A DNA stretch of 64,000 nt from Stenomitos rutilans HA7619-LM2. GTDB lineage: Bacteria; Cyanobacteriota; Cyanobacteriia; Leptolyngbyales; Leptolyngbyaceae. The DNA lies in contig JAHHIE010000012.1 of the NCBI GenBank assembly GCA_019358945.1, positions 1 to 64,000 on the forward strand. The letters are read 5' to 3'. A program made the position numbers and the translations under genes. The notes below the pieces were generated by a model, which was given only the letters and a program-made list of their open reading frames with translations, had not been told where the DNA came from and made no database searches. Below are positions 20,034 through 28,769 of this stretch, piece after piece (positions within the stretch are counted from its first letter, which is position 1; each line of letters opens with the position of its first letter).

Positions 20034-20333
20034 AATCACTTTATACTTTATAAATTTTCCTAAACTGGTGAAAGATGGAAAATTGGAAAGCATCTAGGAG
20101 ACAGAACTCAGGAGTTGGAAGTGGTTAACTGACTAACTTCTGACTCCTCAATGCTTAAATTGAAGTTGTACCGTAGTTGAGCGAGGCTTTCTATAGACGG
20201 ACGTAGTCAACTAACGACTTGCATTTGCTAGAAAGCTTTCTTTATTCGTTTCTAGCACTGTTAAGCATCTGCAAGAGACGAACATAAAGTCTATCCCCGC
20301 AACTCACCTTAACAATAGCAACAAAACGTCTAC

Positions 20334-20816
20334 TTAAGCTTCATGCCATAGTTCACTGACTCGTCCCTCTGGCATCCATTGAGCAATTTCTTCAATGCGT
20401 TCTTCAGAGAGTTCATCTTTTGTCGCAGCGAAAATAGCTTTGACGACAGCTTCTCGATCTCGTTCTGGAGGCATTCCAGACTCATTAGCAACTCGGAAGA
20501 GAAAGCGATCAGAATCAATTTTGAAGATACCAGGACCTTGCCACGGTGGACGTACCCGACTTAGGAAGCCAACCAGCGGATTGGTATCGCGCCAGAGATC
20601 AGTAACTTCCATTTGTAGCGCTTTCTCATCCGTTGGCAGCGCGTCTTCGTGAAGTTCGTCAGCGACGCGATCGGCCGCTTCGGTTGTCATCAAGTCGCGC
20701 ATAATGCGAAAAACAACTTCTGTGACGTCTCTAGCGTCATAAGGCTCAGGTAAATCACCATTTCTCATCACCTTTTCAAGGAATGGCATGTCCTTCTCTT
20801 GGATTTGAGTCTGCAT
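20334..20816 (-). CDS. DUF2267 family protein
   Basis: A 160-residue cytoplasmic protein. The Met at 20816 follows a GGAG seven bases upstream; four residues of extra open frame lie above it. The alpha-helical pattern with DARDVTEVVFRIMRDLMTTEAADRVADEL and the C-terminal KAIFAATKDELSEERIEEIAQWMPEGRVSELW matches DUF2267. In other bacteria this family pairs with phosphoribosyltransferase or stress genes. Here it stands alone, with the downstream gap holding nothing distinctive. Confidence 0.75.
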   Translation of the reverse strand: MQTQIQEKDMPFLEKVMRNGDLPEPYDARDVTEVVFRIMRDLMTTEAADRVADELHEDALPTDEKALQMEVTDLWRDTNPLVGFLSRVRPPWQGPGIFKIDSDRFLFRVANESGMPPERDREAVVKAIFAATKDELSEERIEEIAQWMPEGRVSELWHEA

Positions 20817-21297
20817 GAAAGGCTCCAACTTTATGAAATGTCGTTTTTACAATTGTCTCTGTGCGATCGCGGCTGCAAGTCTAACTGGCAAGACTTAGCC
20901 AAAAGCCGCAGTGGATCGTCATGACCGGGTTTTTCCACTGATCACATTAACTTCTGTAATCAAAATTTATTGGAATGGACATTTCTACGTCTCCGTCGCA
21001 GGAAGCAGCTTTTTGAGCGGTCACGCTATTCTTTAGAGGGATTCGATCGTTAAGACGACATTACGCTAGCCTCTAAGCGATCAAATCGCAGTCTAAAATA
21101 GAGGGATTCGCTTCTACAACCCATTTTTATTGGTTAAAAGAAGATACGTCTTCTTTCCAAGGCACCTCCATCGATTGCTCTCGTTGGTGCACCTGCCGCA
21201 CCTTTGCCCTCAAAGTTTGAGCTACCGCTATTAAATTTGCGCGTTTCAGGGAAATCTGGGAGCGCTTAGAAACCAGTTGTCACTGAATTTTGACTCA
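20817..21297. other. Gap with a repeated 12-mer
   Basis: About 480 bases between divergent genes. The 12-mer TAGAGGGATTCG occurs at 21034-21045 and again at 21099-21110, in the same orientation. I found no gene or hairpin terminator. Confidence 0.5.
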
Positions 21298-22323
21298 ATG
21301 AAACTGTCGCTTTATTGCCCTAGCTGCTCCCGACCGATCGCTGACCTCAACAACACAGTGCCGCAGGTAACCTGCGCGGCCTGCCGACATCATTATGGTG
21401 TGGTACATGGCAAGCTGTCTAAGCATTCCTCCATCAGCGAACCCTTGCTGTTTCTTAGCGATAAGCTACCTAGTTTCCATAAACGACACTACACGCTGCA
21501 AATTACAACGCCCGATCGCAATTTGAAGCAACTTCAGTTTTCTATCCCTGGCAAGGCAGACCCGCTCTCGGTTCACTATGGCGACGTGGTGTCTGTGCTC
21601 TACACGATGCAGGGCTACCTGATGAAAAAGCTCGTTGCTGTCACCAACCACACCACTGGCAAACGCTACGTCCTGCCGAAACCCGTACCCAGTAACACCC
21701 AACGGTTCCTGTCCTTGACCACGATCGTTCTTGGGCTTTTGGTGGGTTCTTTTATGCTAAGCGGGGTCAATGTCTTTCTCGTGTCGATCGTGACGGCTCT
21801 GGGAGTGCTGGCCTATCTTAAAGTAACCAATAGCGCACAATTAACTAGTCCACCGCTGGATGCGCAAGGGCATGAAGGTCGGCGACTAACGGGCGATCAA
21901 CGCCTTCTAACGCAGAAAGTAAAGATTGAGCATCGCATTGATGAGATCAATCATGAGTGCAAATCGAATCAAGGTCTTATCGATCGGCTAGAAGACTTGA
22001 AGCGCAAAATGGTCGATGTCGATCAGCAACTCTATGCCCCCCGCATTTTTAGAACCACTGGCGCAGTGACAATCTTGAAGCAGCAAATTACCAACAGTCA
22101 ACGACTAGTGCGGGAATATCGACGGGCATTGCAAATGATTGAAATCGAGATAGAAACATCCTGGATTGCCGATCAATTACCAGATGCAAGCAATTTTACC
22201 CGCGCCATTTTGCAAAAGCTGGAAGAACTGAAGGCGATCGAAGAGCAAAATCAATTCCTCAAGCTTCAACTTGCCGCCTATGAAGAAGTGCAGCATCATG
22301 TGATTCCAGGCTATGAACGCTAA
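21298..22323 (+). CDS. Zinc-ribbon, membrane and coiled-coil hypothetical protein
   Basis: About 341 residues from the ATG at 21298 (a TTG at 21277 is also in frame). The N-terminus is a zinc ribbon with two CxxC knuckles (YCPSCSRP and VTCAACRHH). Then comes a beta-rich segment, two adjacent hydrophobic helices (about 143-180), and a long charged coiled coil to the end (about 205-340). The topology suggests a membrane-tethered protein with the zinc ribbon and the coiled coil on the same face. The family is unrecognised and probably cyanobacterial. A second unknown gene follows on the same strand. Confidence 0.7.
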   Translation: MKLSLYCPSCSRPIADLNNTVPQVTCAACRHHYGVVHGKLSKHSSISEPLLFLSDKLPSFHKRHYTLQITTPDRNLKQLQFSIPGKADPLSVHYGDVVSVLYTMQGYLMKKLVAVTNHTTGKRYVLPKPVPSNTQRFLSLTTIVLGLLVGSFMLSGVNVFLVSIVTALGVLAYLKVTNSAQLTSPPLDAQGHEGRRLTGDQRLLTQKVKIEHRIDEINHECKSNQGLIDRLEDLKRKMVDVDQQLYAPRIFRTTGAVTILKQQITNSQRLVREYRRALQMIEIEIETSWIADQLPDASNFTRAILQKLEELKAIEEQNQFLKLQLAAYEEVQHHVIPGYER

Positions 22324-22456
22324 GGAGCGATAACAGTAGCCGTTAAGATGGCTGCAATCGCGTCAGGTTAGTTGGCATAGGGTCGGCCTCGATCGAGGTG
22401 AGCTACAATCAGGAGTGGTCAGCGCACTCAAGTAAAGTGCATTGGCGAGGGTCTTC

Positions 22457-22858
22457 ATGGAACTTGGAGCGCAACTTAGCTGGCAGAGAGTCAAACACAT
22501 CGTCAGCAGCTACCAACTAGATGGTCACGATACAGAGGTATTTGAGCACGATTTACAGTTGCTTTTTGCTCATTACCCGTCCCCTCTCATTGAGCTTGCC
22601 CTCGTTGAAACACTGGTTGATGGCTGGCTTCAGGTGCCGCTCCTACGAGGCTGTGAGTTTCTAGCCAAAGTGTATGAGCTACTCAAGCAATGGGAAGAAC
22701 AGGCACTTACAGGAAGCGACTCTGTGACGCGACAACGCGCTAGCACCATTGCACCAGACCAGTTTCAGCAAATTACAGGACTTGATCCGACTCCTATTTT
22801 TGGGTCTGATCGATCGTCGTCTCAACCATCGCTGCCGTCTTCTGGTAGTAGTGGCTGA
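22457..22858 (+). CDS. Hypothetical helical protein
   Basis: About 133 residues, taking the ATG at 22457 with a GAGG upstream. It is alpha-helical for the first 90 residues (LAHYP/ELALVETLVDGWLQVPLLRGCEFLAKVYELLKQWE), then has a Ser/Pro-rich tail ending SSQPSLPSSGSSG. Its start lies 134 bases after the zinc-ribbon gene on the same strand, so they may be co-transcribed. It is reminiscent of conserved cyanobacterial proteins of unknown role. Confidence 0.6.
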   Translation: MELGAQLSWQRVKHIVSSYQLDGHDTEVFEHDLQLLFAHYPSPLIELALVETLVDGWLQVPLLRGCEFLAKVYELLKQWEEQALTGSDSVTRQRASTIAPDQFQQITGLDPTPIFGSDRSSSQPSLPSSGSSG

Positions 22859-23045
22859 GGCGAAACGGTTGCTTGACAGCAGAAGTTCCGACCGCTGCAG
22901 CTTGCAGTCATGTGACACGCATCACGCTAAGCCCCTTCAGTGGTCACTAGCCAGTGCAGTAGGAATCACAGGTTGCACGTCTGTCTGTCACTGGAACTTT
23001 AGGCCGCAGGCTCGATACTAAAACCATCGAGTTCTAATTGTCGTC

Positions 23046-23261
23046 ATGGTTGCTATCAGTCCACTGCCTTGCGCCATCTCTGAACTGTTTGCCCAAGTTA
23101 GCGTTTCTGGCCAAATTACATTGGCCGATCGCTATGGCATTTTGGCAGTGCTGTTGCATGAACCCACCAATGAGGAGGAGTTGCATTGCATCGATCGTCT
23201 TCTACACTCCTTGCGGAAAGGACGCGTACAGATCGTTAATGAGCTTTCTACGATCCTGTAA
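23046..23261 (+). CDS. Small conserved cyanobacterial protein
   Basis: A 71-residue protein: ISELFAQVSVSGQITLADRYG, then LAVLLHEPTNEEELHCIDRLLHSLRKGRVQ. I recall close relatives in many cyanobacteria, always of this size and without a known function. The fold is predicted to be all-helical. The stop codon at 23259-23261 lies two bases before the left inverted repeat of an IS relic. Confidence 0.65.
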   Translation: MVAISPLPCAISELFAQVSVSGQITLADRYGILAVLLHEPTNEEELHCIDRLLHSLRKGRVQIVNELSTIL

Positions 23262-23372
23262 TACCAATTCTTTAGAGGATGTTTGGAAAGTGGCAAAGGG
23301 CACCTGTAGAGAGGAAAGCCTCCTAGGGGCTTAGGCTGAATCATAACAACAACAGCCCTCCAGGAAGCAATG

Positions 23373-23474
23373 ATACCAATTTGAATTGAAAATGCGACAC
23401 ATCCTATAGGGGCAAGGCAATGCCTTGCCCCTACCCACCGATTGATCTGTAGCCGTCATTCTTTAAATCGGTAT
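23373..23474. repeat. 102-bp MITE-like repeat, copy 1
   Basis: The unit begins ATACCAATTT and ends AAATCGGTAT, imperfect inverted ends. It contains the palindrome GGGGCAAGGCAATGCCTTGC at its centre. Copy 2 at 35389-35490 has the same length, with one difference (CTATAGG against CTGTAGG). Confidence 0.9.
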
Positions 23475-23645
23475 GACTCTAGCCTACACAAGCGAACTCA
23501 CGCTTGAACAATTTGAGTTACTCCCAGCCCTGTTGCCCCCTGCTGCCCCGACTGGCAGACCTCGCACGATCAATCTGCTGTCGGAGTCCTCAGAGCGTTC
23601 ATCTATATTGCGATGATTCGGCTGATGCTACGCAGGTTGGCTTGA
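23473..23645 (+). pseudogene. IS5-family transposase remnant, N- and C-terminus fused
   Basis: The ATG at 23473 opens TSELTLEQFELLPALLPPAA, then TGRPRT, the usual start of IS5-group transposases (TxEQFxLLxxLIP). After about 37 codons the frame jumps to SESSE, and one base out of frame continues AFIYIAMIRLMLRRLA-stop, the usual C-terminal end. About 80 per cent of the gene, including the DDE triad, is deleted, and a one-base frameshift follows. The start codon overlaps the end of the inserted 102-bp repeat. Confidence 0.75.
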
Positions 23646-23691
23646 ACCTTTTTAGACCTTCTCCGTATTTCCAAACATCCTCTAATATTGG

Positions 23692-24041
23692 CAGTGATCT
23701 AGCCGAGTCACAGGGTCTTTCATACCTTGACTTTAGCGATTTTTCATTCGCTTGGAGTGTCCCTCTCTCTGCGCTCTGCGTAAGTCCTATAGTTATTAAA
23801 AGCTGTCAGAAGGTAGAAGGCTAACTGCTGACCGTTGACCATTGACCTCTTAATCAGTACGATTCTCTGTACGAATGAGCCATGCATCCCTACAGAGAAT
23901 CGCTCTTTCTGAAGATTTCTTTATATCCATCAAGGTGATGAGATACCACGATCGTGAAAATAAACCCTGTGGAAGATGTCTTGGTTTACTCACGCCTATA
24001 TGCTTAACGGTAGGATTTAGAATTCGTATGGAGTGTAATCG
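23692..24041. other. Gap upstream of the Psb35-like gene
   Basis: Contains GCTGACCGTTGACCATTGACC-type dispersed repeat at about 23828-23848 and a TGCGTAAGTCCTATAG at about 23789, which matches the end of the MITE at 54978-55089 and may be an orphan end. No gene is supported. Confidence 0.5.
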
Positions 24042-24248
24042 ATGAGTATATTAATGGTTGCGGATGCTGCTAGCACTGGCATGCAGTTTCCAGTTTCTTT
24101 TACAGTTGTTTATGTGGTTGGGTTTATTGCGGCTGTCTCGATCGGCTCGATCGCTTGGTACAACTCGAAGCGTCCCCCCGGTTGGGAAGGCAAAGAGCGC
24201 CCCGATGCTGTACCTGAAGTAAAGAAAGAAGAAACCCCTGGCTTATAG
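24042..24248 (+). CDS. psb35: Psb35-like photosystem II-associated small membrane protein
   Basis: A 68-residue protein with one transmembrane helix (about 17-38, FTVVYVVGFIAAVSIGSIAWY) and the strongly conserved exit NSKRPPGWEGKERPD. This matches my recall of Synechocystis Ssl2148, named Psb35, a thylakoid protein associated with CP47 and its high-light-inducible partners during photosystem II assembly. GGAG stands nine bases before the ATG. It is monocistronic. The match is by memory of the motif; the fold and size agree. Confidence 0.65.
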   Translation: MSILMVADAASTGMQFPVSFTVVYVVGFIAAVSIGSIAWYNSKRPPGWEGKERPDAVPEVKKEETPGL

Positions 24249-24282
24249 TGAAAAAGCTGAGCCGTCAGTGTCTACAGCTGTA

Positions 24283-24324
24283 TTAGTCATCGGCTATCAG
24301 CTCAAACTGCAAGCTGATGACTAA
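24283..24324. other. Stem-loop after the Psb35-like gene
   Basis: TTAGTCATC and GATGACTAA are perfect complements with further pairing of CAGCT and AGCTG inside. There is no T-run, so it may be a repeat-derived hairpin rather than a terminator. Confidence 0.5.
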
Positions 24325-24393
24325 CTCTGTGTTGTCTAAAACGCACTTTGAAGCACTATAAATCTGCGTGGGTACAGGGCTTCAAACTTGGGT

Positions 24394-24819
24394 CTATGAA
24401 TTTAGGGTCGAGATCCAGCGTTGGTACATGCTCCGGATGGCATTTAGTACGGGACTGTGGCCTGTATCAGAGGAGGGGCTAGCAGGATTCAACTGTTGCA
24501 AATCAGTAAGCATCTTTGCTTCAGCACTGTCAACAACGCCGTCGCTGTAGATGAGTCCGCTGATGGCTTCAATCAGTTGCTGGCATCCTTCTGAGGTGGG
24601 GTGATCGCCCAGGTAATCGTTGACCCACGCATAGCATTCTTCTGGTTTGACGGCGCGAAATTCGTGTATCAATGGCTGGATTTCCGGTTCGTTTTCCAGT
24701 CCTTTTTCTTGCACAATACGGTTTAGGTAGGTGCGCTCTTCTGGCTGAATTTGTCCATCAAGCCAGGCAACCCCAATCAGAATTTTAAGCAGGGTTTTGG
24801 TGTCAGAGTTTGATGCCAT
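24394..24819 (-). CDS. TerB-like protein
   Basis: A 141-residue all-helical protein. LLKILIGVAWLDGQIQPEER and LIEAISGLIYSDGVVDSAEAKML are the paired acidic helical motifs (W/Y-x-D-G-x-x-x-x-E) of the TerB or DjlA N-terminal superfamily, which binds metal in some members. It is probably cytoplasmic or membrane-peripheral. It is followed on the same strand 98 bases before rsmB in genome order, but rsmB lies upstream of it in transcription, so read-through is not implied. Confidence 0.75.
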   Translation of the reverse strand: MASNSDTKTLLKILIGVAWLDGQIQPEERTYLNRIVQEKGLENEPEIQPLIHEFRAVKPEECYAWVNDYLGDHPTSEGCQQLIEAISGLIYSDGVVDSAEAKMLTDLQQLNPASPSSDTGHSPVLNAIRSMYQRWISTLNS

Positions 24820-24916
24820 TGGTTTCTAAAAAAGTTAGGTGGTAAGGTTTGGTCGAAGAATACTAGCTATTTTCCCTACACCCTACACCCTACCCCCTAC
24901 CCCCACCTATGACCCC

Positions 24917-26329
24917 TTAACGCTTCTTCAAGCGAGCCATAAAAAAGCCATCCATATCATGCTGCTGTGACCACACCTTGACCCATCCCTCAGTTGTGAC
25001 GAAAGCGGCAGGGGGAGATGTGGTAGCTGGTGGGTCGATCGCCCACTCAAGATGACGCTCCAGAAAACCCTGCACGATCGCCTCATTTTCTAGCGGATGC
25101 AGCGTGCAGGTGGCGTAAACCAGAATGCCGGATGGTTTTACCCATGAGGCTGCTTGCTCTAGCAACTCGGTTTGCAGTTGGGTCAGTTGCTGTACCGTTT
25201 CGGGCGTTTGTCGCCAGCGAGCATCGGCATGGCGGTGGAGGGTGCCCAACCCAGAACAGGGCGCATCCACCAACACTCGATCGCACTGTCCGACAAATTG
25301 CGGTAGTTGGCGACTATCGCCTTCGCAAAGCTGGATTGATCGCACGCCCAGTCGATCAGCATTTTGCTTGAGTTTTCTGAGCCGCGATGCCGCGCGATCG
25401 CACGCCCAAACCGTACCTCGATCGTGCATCAACTCCGCCAGGTGCATGGTTTTGCCGCCCGGAGCAGCACAGGCATCAACCACAACATCTCCTGGCTGCG
25501 GATCTACGAGATAGCCCACCAGTTGCGCGCTACTGTCCTGTACAATCCACCAGCCTTCAGCAAACCCTGGTAACTGCTGCATCGCCCCGGATGCACTTGG
25601 AAGGCGCAACGCCTGTGGCAACTGAGGCACCCGACTGACTGCAATTCCTGCTGACTGCATTGCCGCTTCAAGCGTTTCTAGAGAGGCTCGTAGCGTATTT
25701 ACCCGGAGATCAATGTGGGGCGGTTGATTCAGCCATTGACACAGTTGCTCTGTTGCCTCAATTCCTAACTGCTCTAGCCACACCTCCACAATCCAGTTGG
25801 GGTAGCTGTGCAAAACGCTCAGACGATCGACAGTAGAAGGATAAAGGCTTAAGTCTAAAGGATCAGGATGCAGAGCAAGATCCTCTCCTGTCATCCCTTC
25901 TGCCCCCTGCTCCCTGCCCCCTGCCCCTTGCCCCCTTTCCCTCAAGCGAACATACTGCCGCAGCACCCCATTCACAAAACCTGTTAATCCCGTAAACCCG
26001 TTTTGCTTCGCCAGATCGACCGTAGTATTAACGGCAGCAGAGGCAGGCACCTGGTTGAGATAGCGCAGTTGGTACAGCCCTAAATGCAGAATGGCACGCA
26101 GATCGGCGGGTTGCTGATGGACAGGCTTTTTGGCAAGTTGGTTAATGAGGGCATCTAAGGTGCGCTGGCGACGAATGCTGCCGTACACTAGCTCAGTCAA
26201 CAGGCGACGATCGAGTAAACTACTCAGCTTTGCTTGATGCAAAACTTTATCCAGGGCAACGTCGGCGAAGGCTCCTCGCTGCACCGATCGCAGCACTAAA
26301 AAAGCCAACTGACGAGGATTTTGAGTCAC
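24917..26329 (-). CDS. rsmB: 16S rRNA m5C967 methyltransferase RsmB
   Basis: A 470-residue protein: an N-terminal NusB-like RNA-binding domain (1-135, with DRRLLTELVYGSIRRQRTLD) and a C-terminal SAM-dependent methyltransferase with VDACAAPGGKTMHLAEL, the catalytic motif LVDAPCSGLGTLHR and the motif IV/VI Cys in YATCTLHPLENE. It methylates cytosine 967 of 16S rRNA. Residues about 134-150 (RERGQGAGGREQGAEG) are low-complexity and derive from a C-rich tandem repeat (25895-25945) that has expanded in frame in the linker between domains. Otherwise the length is normal. Confidence 0.93.
   Translation of the reverse strand: MTQNPRQLAFLVLRSVQRGAFADVALDKVLHQAKLSSLLDRRLLTELVYGSIRRQRTLDALINQLAKKPVHQQPADLRAILHLGLYQLRYLNQVPASAAVNTTVDLAKQNGFTGLTGFVNGVLRQYVRLRERGQGAGGREQGAEGMTGEDLALHPDPLDLSLYPSTVDRLSVLHSYPNWIVEVWLEQLGIEATEQLCQWLNQPPHIDLRVNTLRASLETLEAAMQSAGIAVSRVPQLPQALRLPSASGAMQQLPGFAEGWWIVQDSSAQLVGYLVDPQPGDVVVDACAAPGGKTMHLAELMHDRGTVWACDRAASRLRKLKQNADRLGVRSIQLCEGDSRQLPQFVGQCDRVLVDAPCSGLGTLHRHADARWRQTPETVQQLTQLQTELLEQAASWVKPSGILVYATCTLHPLENEAIVQGFLERHLEWAIDPPATTSPPAAFVTTEGWVKVWSQQHDMDGFFMARLKKR
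25893..25945. repeat. C-rich heptamer repeat inside rsmB
   Basis: Units of TGCCCCC, TGCTCCC and TGCCCCT occur in tandem and are translated in frame on the minus strand as GQGAGGREQGAEG. This lies in the interdomain linker. Confidence 0.75.
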
Positions 26330-26494
26330 GAAAAATAGGAAAGAACACCTTTTTCAGGATAACAGGGTGGCTATGGCGATCGACGTTTTTGGCTGTCTGA
26401 TACCTCAAGTCTTCCTGAACCACAGTGTCCCCATAAGGCGGTAGGATCTGAACGACTCAGCTTGACCATCCTCTACAATCATCTGCCTTTTACA

Positions 26495-26821
26495 ATGGCG
26501 CTTAAGATTATCGATCAGTTCGACAGCAGTTTTACCCTTGATCCTGACGCAAAAGCGGCGTTGTTTGAGCTGCTGCAAAGTGGCCCCTTTCTTCAACAGG
26601 TGGCTCAGCAAGCAAGCTATCCGGTTGTTGCGTTCACCGAACTATTGTTCCAGCCCGTTCCTTACAGTGCTGCTACACCAAAAGGAATGCCTGCTGAATT
26701 TGAGAAATTCCACAAGGTTGATGGTTATGTCATTATCAACGTACCGCCTAATTTTATGTTTAAGGCAAAGATTTTTAAGCCCAGTCGCCTGTGTGCGATT
26801 TATCGAAAGGCTCGAGACTAA
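26495..26821 (+). CDS. Hypothetical protein
   Basis: About 108 residues from the ATG at 26495. The sequence is globular with mixed hydrophobicity: ALKIIDQFDSSFTLDPDAKA and GYVIINVPPNFMFKAKIFKP. It has no motif I recognise. It is followed 67 bases downstream by the GIY-YIG gene on the same strand, so the pair could be an operon. An upstream TTG at 26462 is in frame but less likely. Confidence 0.55.
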   Translation: MALKIIDQFDSSFTLDPDAKAALFELLQSGPFLQQVAQQASYPVVAFTELLFQPVPYSAATPKGMPAEFEKFHKVDGYVIINVPPNFMFKAKIFKPSRLCAIYRKARD

Positions 26822-26888
26822 ATAATTAGGGCTACATGATTAGGACTCAAGGCTAAAAATCAACCTTTCATCTCTCATTCTTCTCCAA

Positions 26889-27431
26889 ATGTCTTCTCAA
26901 CCCGATACTCCTTCACTGTCTAGTTTGGAGTTTATTCACTATCTTGACGATCGTGGTCACTTGCCTGAATTTTTACAGGGAAAAATCGGCGTGTATGCCA
27001 TTTTTGATCAACAGCAAATGCTGCAATATGTTGGGTATTCCCGCGATATTCATTTGAGCCTCAAGCAACAGTTGGTGCGTCAACCAGAGTGCTGTTACTG
27101 GCTGAAAGTACAGACGATCGATCGCCCCAATCGCACGATTTTAGAAGAAATTCGTACCACCTGGATCAGCGAGAATGGATCGGTACCAGCAGGGAATGGT
27201 GTGGATGAGGGGCAATGGACGCAAGCGATCGATGCCAAGCTTCAAATGACACCAGAGGAGCAGGCGAGCCTTGTGGGGGCGATCGATGAATTGACTCAAA
27301 CGAAGGTTCTCAAGCAAGTGGCTCGTCGAGTCGAGGCAGAAATCCTGGAAGTGTTAAAATCTCGCGGCGTTCAGGTCGAAATTCGCTTCAATCCTAAGCT
27401 AAAGGAAGAAGGCTTATTAGATCTTAAGTAG
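26889..27431 (+). CDS. GIY-YIG nuclease-fold protein
   Basis: A 180-residue protein. GVYAIFDQQQMLQYVGYSRD matches the GIY-YIG core (GVY then YVG with spaced residues), with a following Ser-Arg-Asp. The catalytic Glu expected at about 70-100 could be that of TILEEIRTTW. The C-terminal half (about 100-180) is helical and family-specific for cyanobacteria. Whether it cuts DNA is unknown: the second motif is VY-x-I rather than a strict GIY. Confidence 0.8.
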   Translation: MSSQPDTPSLSSLEFIHYLDDRGHLPEFLQGKIGVYAIFDQQQMLQYVGYSRDIHLSLKQQLVRQPECCYWLKVQTIDRPNRTILEEIRTTWISENGSVPAGNGVDEGQWTQAIDAKLQMTPEEQASLVGAIDELTQTKVLKQVARRVEAEILEVLKSRGVQVEIRFNPKLKEEGLLDLK

Positions 27432-27591
27432 CATTCAATCCGATTACTGTTCTGTAGAGGTTTGTACACCTCCGTCTCACAAGACAGGCTCAAGCCATTT
27501 GACAGTAGCCTCACCCTTAAATAGCTTCTTCAGATCGGGTGTACTTTGGGTTGCTGGCTATTTGTCGACTTCCCATATTGACTCAACTTAG

Positions 27592-28470
27592 CTATTTGTC
27601 ATTGACCGATAGTTCACGCGGATATGGAGATGAAACAATAAGACCTCTATCTCTCCATGTAGTTAAAACATAATCAAGGAAGTTTGGTATAGGTTCAGCA
27701 CCACAGATTGATGCAAGCTGCTGTCCTGCTTGTGTCAGTAGAACTTTTCCAGTCTCTAACTCATTATCTTGTTCACCAGAAAACTCAATGCTTATTGGCG
27801 CTCCATAGTAAAAAATGCACATGTATTTTGGAACTCTTATTCGCTTGTATCCAGTGAGAGCTAAACTAATTAAACCAATGTCATCCAGATGTTTCAGGAC
27901 ATTGAAGTTAATTCCGTGATCGATGTAAATTGAGACTTGCTCGTCATATATTAATGGAACCACGTTCCCAATAAACCACCCAAATCCGCATAAAGTGCTG
28001 AATAGCGACGCATCTGTTTTATCAAGTGAACTCAACAGATCAATCGTGCGCTTTGAGTAACTGCCAGGGAAACTTGCCTCTCCAGCTAACAGCTTTGCCC
28101 ATAATGCCTGCATTTGTTCGTCTGATATGAGACGGCATTTATCAAAGAAGTTTGTGATCCAATCATCCTCAACACTACTAGGGTCTGCATCTTCCTGGAG
28201 GTAAGGTAGAGCCTTAGCAGTAATAGACTCGATGTTGTCTTGTTTTTTTGCTTCCTCAAGGACGAACCGATGTAAAGCTCGCTGTTGTAATTCAGTTATC
28301 TCAATCTGAACAAGAGCCTTTATTCTTTCAGCATCAGCTTCTGCACGAGCAACTTGCCTTATCTGATAAGGCCTGAAATACCCTCCAATTGCATCTGATA
28401 TTTTCTCAATTAGAACAACCGCAGGTTTTGAAACATCTCCAAGATTAATGATGGAGTTGCCGTTACTCAT
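27592..28470 (-). CDS. DUF2806 family protein, probably acquired
   Basis: A 292-residue protein. AVVLIEKISDAIGGYFRPYQ, IRQVARAEADAERIKA, LQQRALHRFVLEEAKKQDNI and DDWITNFFDKCRLISDEQMQ match DUF2806, a family I recall as scattered in bacterial genomes and often on islands. The N-terminal part is helical and the C-terminal part is mixed. The gene and both flanks (27440-28760) are clearly more AT-rich than the surrounding genes and lack HIP1 octamers, suggesting transfer. The role is unknown; a defence role is speculation from distribution only. Confidence 0.75.
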   Translation of the reverse strand: MSNGNSIINLGDVSKPAVVLIEKISDAIGGYFRPYQIRQVARAEADAERIKALVQIEITELQQRALHRFVLEEAKKQDNIESITAKALPYLQEDADPSSVEDDWITNFFDKCRLISDEQMQALWAKLLAGEASFPGSYSKRTIDLLSSLDKTDASLFSTLCGFGWFIGNVVPLIYDEQVSIYIDHGINFNVLKHLDDIGLISLALTGYKRIRVPKYMCIFYYGAPISIEFSGEQDNELETGKVLLTQAGQQLASICGAEPIPNFLDYVLTTWRDRGLIVSSPYPRELSVNDK

Positions 28471-28769
28471 AAGTTCCCGTAACTCAAATTTTTAGTTTTT
28501 AGTACTCTTGCTAGTACACTATAGCAATTTCATCTGAGTATAGAAGAGAAGGTTGAGCAGTATTCAATGCCTAAAAGATAGCTTTAAGGTTATACCTCGG
28601 TTTAGAAGCGGAGCAGCCAACTAATTTGTCATGGTATGTCTAACTCTCTTGATAGAGAATTCAGCAATCAGAGGCGAGGATAGCTCACTTCTTGTGATTT
28701 CTATCTCCTTGCCTACCACTTCTCTAATTGCTTTTAATAGCCAAAAAGTAACAACCTCCTCTAACTTTC
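28471..28769. other. AT-rich gap downstream of ispG
   Basis: About 300 AT-rich bases between the stop of ispG and the DUF2806 start. It belongs compositionally to the DUF2806 gene. I see no terminal repeats or attachment site. Confidence 0.4.

Larger units (their letters stand above)
23264..23691. mobile_element. Internally deleted IS5-family element with a nested repeat
   Basis: Inverted repeats bound the element: CCAATTCTTTAGAGGATGTTT at 23264-23284 (extending to GGAAA) and its near-complement at 23668-23691, sharing an exact 18-bp core TTAGAGGATGTTTGGAAA. Inside lies a transposase remnant (23473-23645) and a 102-bp repeat (23373-23474). The whole is only about 430 bp, so most of the IS is deleted. 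Confidence 0.75.

Noticed and set aside
23504-23824. 106-codon plus-strand frame
   Set aside because: It is a different frame of the IS5-type transposase remnant and its flank.
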